In this document: positions 5,872 through 7,788 of the stretch, piece after piece | Numbering within the stretch: position 1 is the stretch's first letter | Layout of the letters: every line of letters begins with the position of its first letter | NCBI GenBank assembly: GCA_003551325.1 | Contig: PUMK01000022.1 | Location: 1 to 7,788 of the forward strand | Direction: 5' to 3' | From: Candidatus Acetothermia bacterium | GTDB lineage: Bacteria; Bipolaricaulota; Bipolaricaulia; Bipolaricaulales; Bipolaricaulaceae | DNA length: 7,788 nt | Position numbers and translations under genes: made by a program | The notes under the pieces: model-generated | What the model was told of the DNA's origin: nothing | Seen by the model: only the letters and a program-made list of their open reading frames with translations | Database searches by the model: none

Positions 5872-6033
5872 GCTTTCCATCGTCTGAACGTTGTTCACAA
5901 CATCATTCCACAGAAGAAGCCTGCCAGCAATGTGATGGAGCGGCTGCGGAAGCTCGGCGAGAAGCGAGACCGCTCGAGCAACCACCTCGTTGTCGAAACG
6001 ATCATCCAGCACCCAGAGCGTGAGGAGCGCTAA
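5872..6033 (+). pseudogene. Ribbon-helix-helix (CopG/Arc-like) antitoxin fragment
   Basis: The frame opens after a TAG at 5869 and ends at TAA 6031-6033. The last 34 residues, from ATG 5935, are MERLRKLGEKRDRSSNHLVV and ETIIQHPEREER. They match the helix-turn-helix end of RHH proteins, whose pattern is E-R-L-R-x-L-A-E-x-x-x-R-S-x-N-x-x-x-V-E-A-I. RHH proteins are small dimeric DNA binders, often the antitoxins of toxin-antitoxin pairs. The N-terminal DNA-contacting strand (VTVRLP type) is not clearly present: the preceding residues read VVHNIIPQKKPASNV. No good ribosome binding site or start is seen. No toxin gene is recognised next to it. It ends seven bases from the convergent radical SAM stop. 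Probably a decayed gene. Confidence 0.4.
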
Positions 6034-6040
6034 CGATCCA

Positions 6041-7432
6041 TTATCCGGCTTCTTTCAGGGTCGTCATCGAGGGAGCCTGCTGGCGGAGCCACTGCCTGAG
6101 CAAACGTCGGCCGTACAAGGCGAGGGCTGCGTGTCTCCATTTCCCGCGCAGGCTCCAGCTCGCCGCTCGTTTCAGGTTGTAGAACCTTCGGGTGGCTTCG
6201 ACGGATAGCTGCTGGAGTTCCTGTGGGGAGAGTTGGTTTGGGAAGTAGACCACATGCTGCCCGTCGTAATGATCCCAGTCGCGGTCGAAAATACGGCCTG
6301 CGTCCTCCAGGCGGCGGTACAGACGGGTCCCCGGGGGTGGGGTGAGGATGAAGAACTGCGCCGAATCGATGGCCGAACGGAGCGCGAAGTCAGTGGTGCT
6401 GCGGATACTGCTCTGTGTGTCGGCATCAGCGCCGAAGACGAACATCCCGTGGATCCACATCTGCTGTGCGTGGATGGTAGCGACAGCCTCCTCCACCTCC
6501 TCAGGGGATTGCCCCTTCCCCCACTCCTCCAACGCGGCCGGATTCGTCGACTCGAGCCCCAGGTACAGCGCGGCGCATCCCGTCCTGCACATCAGCTGCA
6601 GCAGGTCCGGCCTACCGGCCACCGAAACCCGCTCCTGGGTCGACCATTCCCGCCTGATCCCGGCGGCGATCATCGCCTCGAGCAGAAGCTGCGCGCGCTC
6701 AGGGTCGGCGGAGAAATTGTCGTCAACCAGGAACACATGCCTGTCCGGCTCTGTCTGCTTGAACTCCTCCAACACGCTCTCGGGGCTGCGCTGTCGCACC
6801 TTGCGGCCGAACATACTCACCACCGAGCAGAACTCACAGTCGTAGGGACAGCCCCGCGCGGTTTGCAGCGGGGTGCAGGTCATCCGCTCCGCCCCTTCGA
6901 TCAGGGAGAAATCAGGGAAGGGCAGCTGATCCAAGTCCTCGGTCATCAGGCAACCCGGGTTGTGCTTGTTCACCCCCCCTTCCCGATAGGAGAGCCCGGG
7001 GATCTCGTTCAAGGCTCCCCCTTCGCGCAAAGCCCGCACCAAGAGCTGCCAGATCCTCTCTCCCTCCCCCCGGACCACGTAATCCGCCCCCTGGGCCAGG
7101 GCTTCCTCGGGCAGAAAGGTAGGATGGGGACCGCCCAGGGCCACGGCGATGTCCCGCTGCACACGGACTGCCAACGCACGCACAGTTCGGGCGATCTCGT
7201 AGGCCCTGGGAGCAAGGTTGGTCAGGGCACTGATGCCGACGAGGTCGGCCTTGGCCACCGCATCCCAGTCGATCGGCGCCAGCTGCTCGCAGAAGACCTT
7301 CACCCGGAGGCGCATCTTCCTGAGCAGCGCCCCAAGGATCGGAAGCCCGAGGTTGGGGATGCGGGCATGGTGGAAGAAATGGATGCTGGGGGATGCCGGC
7401 TCGATGAGGATAATATTGTCTAAGCTTCTCAT
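6041..7432 (-). CDS. B12-binding-domain radical SAM protein
   Basis: A full-length 463-residue protein from ATG 7432, with AGGAG (complement of 7437-7441) upstream. Residues 1-140 form a cobalamin-binding-like Rossmann domain: IILIEPASP, LGLPILGALLRK, ADLVGISALTN, VALGGPHPTFLPEEAL and DYVVRGEGE. The DxHxxG motif for base-off B12 is not seen, as in many relatives. LPFPDFSL links to the radical SAM core. The [4Fe-4S] motif is C195-P-Y-D-C199-E-F-C202, followed by MFGRKVRQRSPE, FLVDDNFSADPERA, WSTQERVSVAGRPDLLQLM, LYLGLES and IHGMFVFGAD. The C-terminal part has TPPPGTRLYRRLE, RIFDRDWDHYDGQHVVYF and a basic helical end. Such enzymes cleave S-adenosylmethionine to start radical reactions, often methyl transfers to unreactive carbons; the substrate here is unknown. 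It stands alone, facing the RHH fragment. Confidence 0.93.
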   Translation of the reverse strand: MRSLDNIILIEPASPSIHFFHHARIPNLGLPILGALLRKMRLRVKVFCEQLAPIDWDAVAKADLVGISALTNLAPRAYEIARTVRALAVRVQRDIAVALGGPHPTFLPEEALAQGADYVVRGEGERIWQLLVRALREGGALNEIPGLSYREGGVNKHNPGCLMTEDLDQLPFPDFSLIEGAERMTCTPLQTARGCPYDCEFCSVVSMFGRKVRQRSPESVLEEFKQTEPDRHVFLVDDNFSADPERAQLLLEAMIAAGIRREWSTQERVSVAGRPDLLQLMCRTGCAALYLGLESTNPAALEEWGKGQSPEEVEEAVATIHAQQMWIHGMFVFGADADTQSSIRSTTDFALRSAIDSAQFFILTPPPGTRLYRRLEDAGRIFDRDWDHYDGQHVVYFPNQLSPQELQQLSVEATRRFYNLKRAASWSLRGKWRHAALALYGRRLLRQWLRQQAPSMTTLKEAG

Positions 7433-7469
7433 CTTACTCCTACAAGACTTCGCCCTTGCTGGGCCACGG

Positions 7470-7641
7470 TCAAGACACGCCCCGCGTGCGGTTCATGATC
7501 TCCAGCTGCCCCGTGCCAAACGCCTCGGCGAAGGCCCGGGACACTTCGGCCACGGCCACCGACCGCCTCTCCTCGGCTGGGCACGGGCCACCTTGAGCCG
7601 GCATCTCCCACTTGGCCTCCTCCTCATGCCCCGAAGCCTCC
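7470..7641 (-). pseudogene. Remnant resembling the C-terminal end of FloA
   Basis: One minus-strand frame, ending at TGA 7472-7470, reads the second repeat copy as EASGHEEEAKWEM and PAQGGPCPAEE, then RRSVAVAEVSRAFAEAF and GTGQLEIMNRTRGVS. The part complementary to 7491-7574 aligns with FloA residues 267-296 ([30 protein letters not shown]), with about 18 of 30 aligned positions identical and a two-residue gap. No SPFH core, membrane hairpin or other flotillin part is present, so it cannot work as a flotillin. The frame stays open upstream to an ATG at 7685 with GAGGAGG nine bases before it, but that start reads the first repeat copy in a different frame, so the true start is unclear. It may be a gene fragment, or a small real protein carrying a FloA-tail-like motif. 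It ends 37 bases before the radical SAM start. Confidence 0.5.
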
Positions 7642-7699
7642 CTACCGTGCCTAACCCGACATTTCCCATTTGGCCTCGTCTTCATGCCCTGAAGCCTCC
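7603..7699. repeat. 39-base tandem direct repeat (two copies, 58-base period)
   Basis: Copies at 7603-7641 and 7661-7699 match at 34 of 39 positions. On the minus strand each contains GGAGGCTTC-R-GGGCATGA and GAGGCCAA-R-TGGGA-R-AT. In the frame EASGHE(D/E)EAKWEM all five differences fall at third codon positions: four are silent and one exchanges Asp for Glu. The period is not a multiple of three, so the two copies lie in different frames relative to each other. Confidence 0.85.
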
Positions 7700-7788
7700 T
7701 CGATGCGCCCGACAGAGCCAGTGTAGCACTTCTTTGCCCCGTGTGACGCGCGTTGGCGCTGCTCTCGACACCCCCAGAGTTCGCTTCC
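7651..7788 (-). CDS. Possible C-terminal end of a protein entering from beyond the right edge
   Basis: The minus-strand frame of the first repeat copy is open from the right edge to TAG 7653-7651 (45 codons). It reads GSELWGCREQRQRASHG, then AKKCYTGSVGRIEEASG and HEDEAKWEMSG. Support for coding comes only from the third-position pattern of differences between the two repeat copies. No family is recognised. Alternatively this stretch is upstream DNA: GTCACA and an extended TGCTACACT, 16 bases apart (complement of 7747-7720), could be a minus-strand promoter. Both readings are uncertain. Confidence 0.25.
   Translation of the reverse strand, partial: GSELWGCREQRQRASHGAKKCYTGSVGRIEEASGHEDEAKWEMSG

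Noticed and set aside
6233..7423. 396-codon open frame on the plus strand opposite the radical SAM gene
   Set aside because: It mirrors the radical SAM coding sequence, and its Gln/His/Gly/Pro-rich translation shows no motif. The radical SAM reading is unmistakable.
1..7788. CRISPR array, insertion sequence or rRNA gene
   Set aside because: There are no regularly spaced repeats, no transposase or terminal inverted repeats, and no rRNA-like stretches in the window.

Overview
The window is GC-rich bacterial DNA with strong purine-rich ribosome binding sites and tightly packed genes at the left. The right half contains one well-kept gene surrounded by decayed sequence. The lineage cannot be fixed from the sequence alone. 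An FloA-type flotillin, an outer-membrane-like beta-strand protein with a signal peptide, and a B12-binding radical SAM protein fit a GC-rich diderm or deep-branching bacterium. A poorly sampled candidate phylum such as Bipolaricaulota is only a guess.

Left block (1-2330): a truncated ArsR-family repressor gene runs off the left edge on the minus strand. It diverges from a plus-strand run of three genes: a membrane-anchored DUF192-like protein, a small two-helix membrane protein split by a one-base frameshift, and a secreted beta-rich protein. The arsR/DUF192 intergenic region holds back-to-back promoters sharing a 19-base dyad, a natural site for autoregulated, repressor-controlled divergent transcription.

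Flotillin block (2434-3742): a 53-residue single-pass protein, FloA, and a 47-residue protein are joined by ATGA and TGATG overlaps and so are probably translated as a coupled unit. There is no NfeD gene in the visible operon. The small membrane protein sits at the position where NfeD is often found.

Middle and right (3743-6033): one probable intact gene (4170-4664) encodes a protein with an N-terminal cysteine-rich CxxC...C...WCGDW module and a helical tail. Around it are non-coding stretches and gene remnants: a truncated GNAT acetyltransferase (minus), a ribbon-helix-helix antitoxin-like fragment (plus), a strong hairpin next to a tRNA-3'-end-like sequence, and several short protein-like islands.

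Right end (6041-7788): a full-length B12-binding-domain radical SAM protein on the minus strand. Upstream of it is a peptide closely resembling the C-terminal end of FloA, preceded by a 39-base tandem direct repeat. All five differences between the repeat copies fall at third codon positions of a single reading frame, which suggests past or present selection on a peptide EASGHE(D/E)EAKWEM. This repeat, the floA-like fragment, the frameshifted gene and the flotillin operon with its small partners are the most rewarding places to look further.
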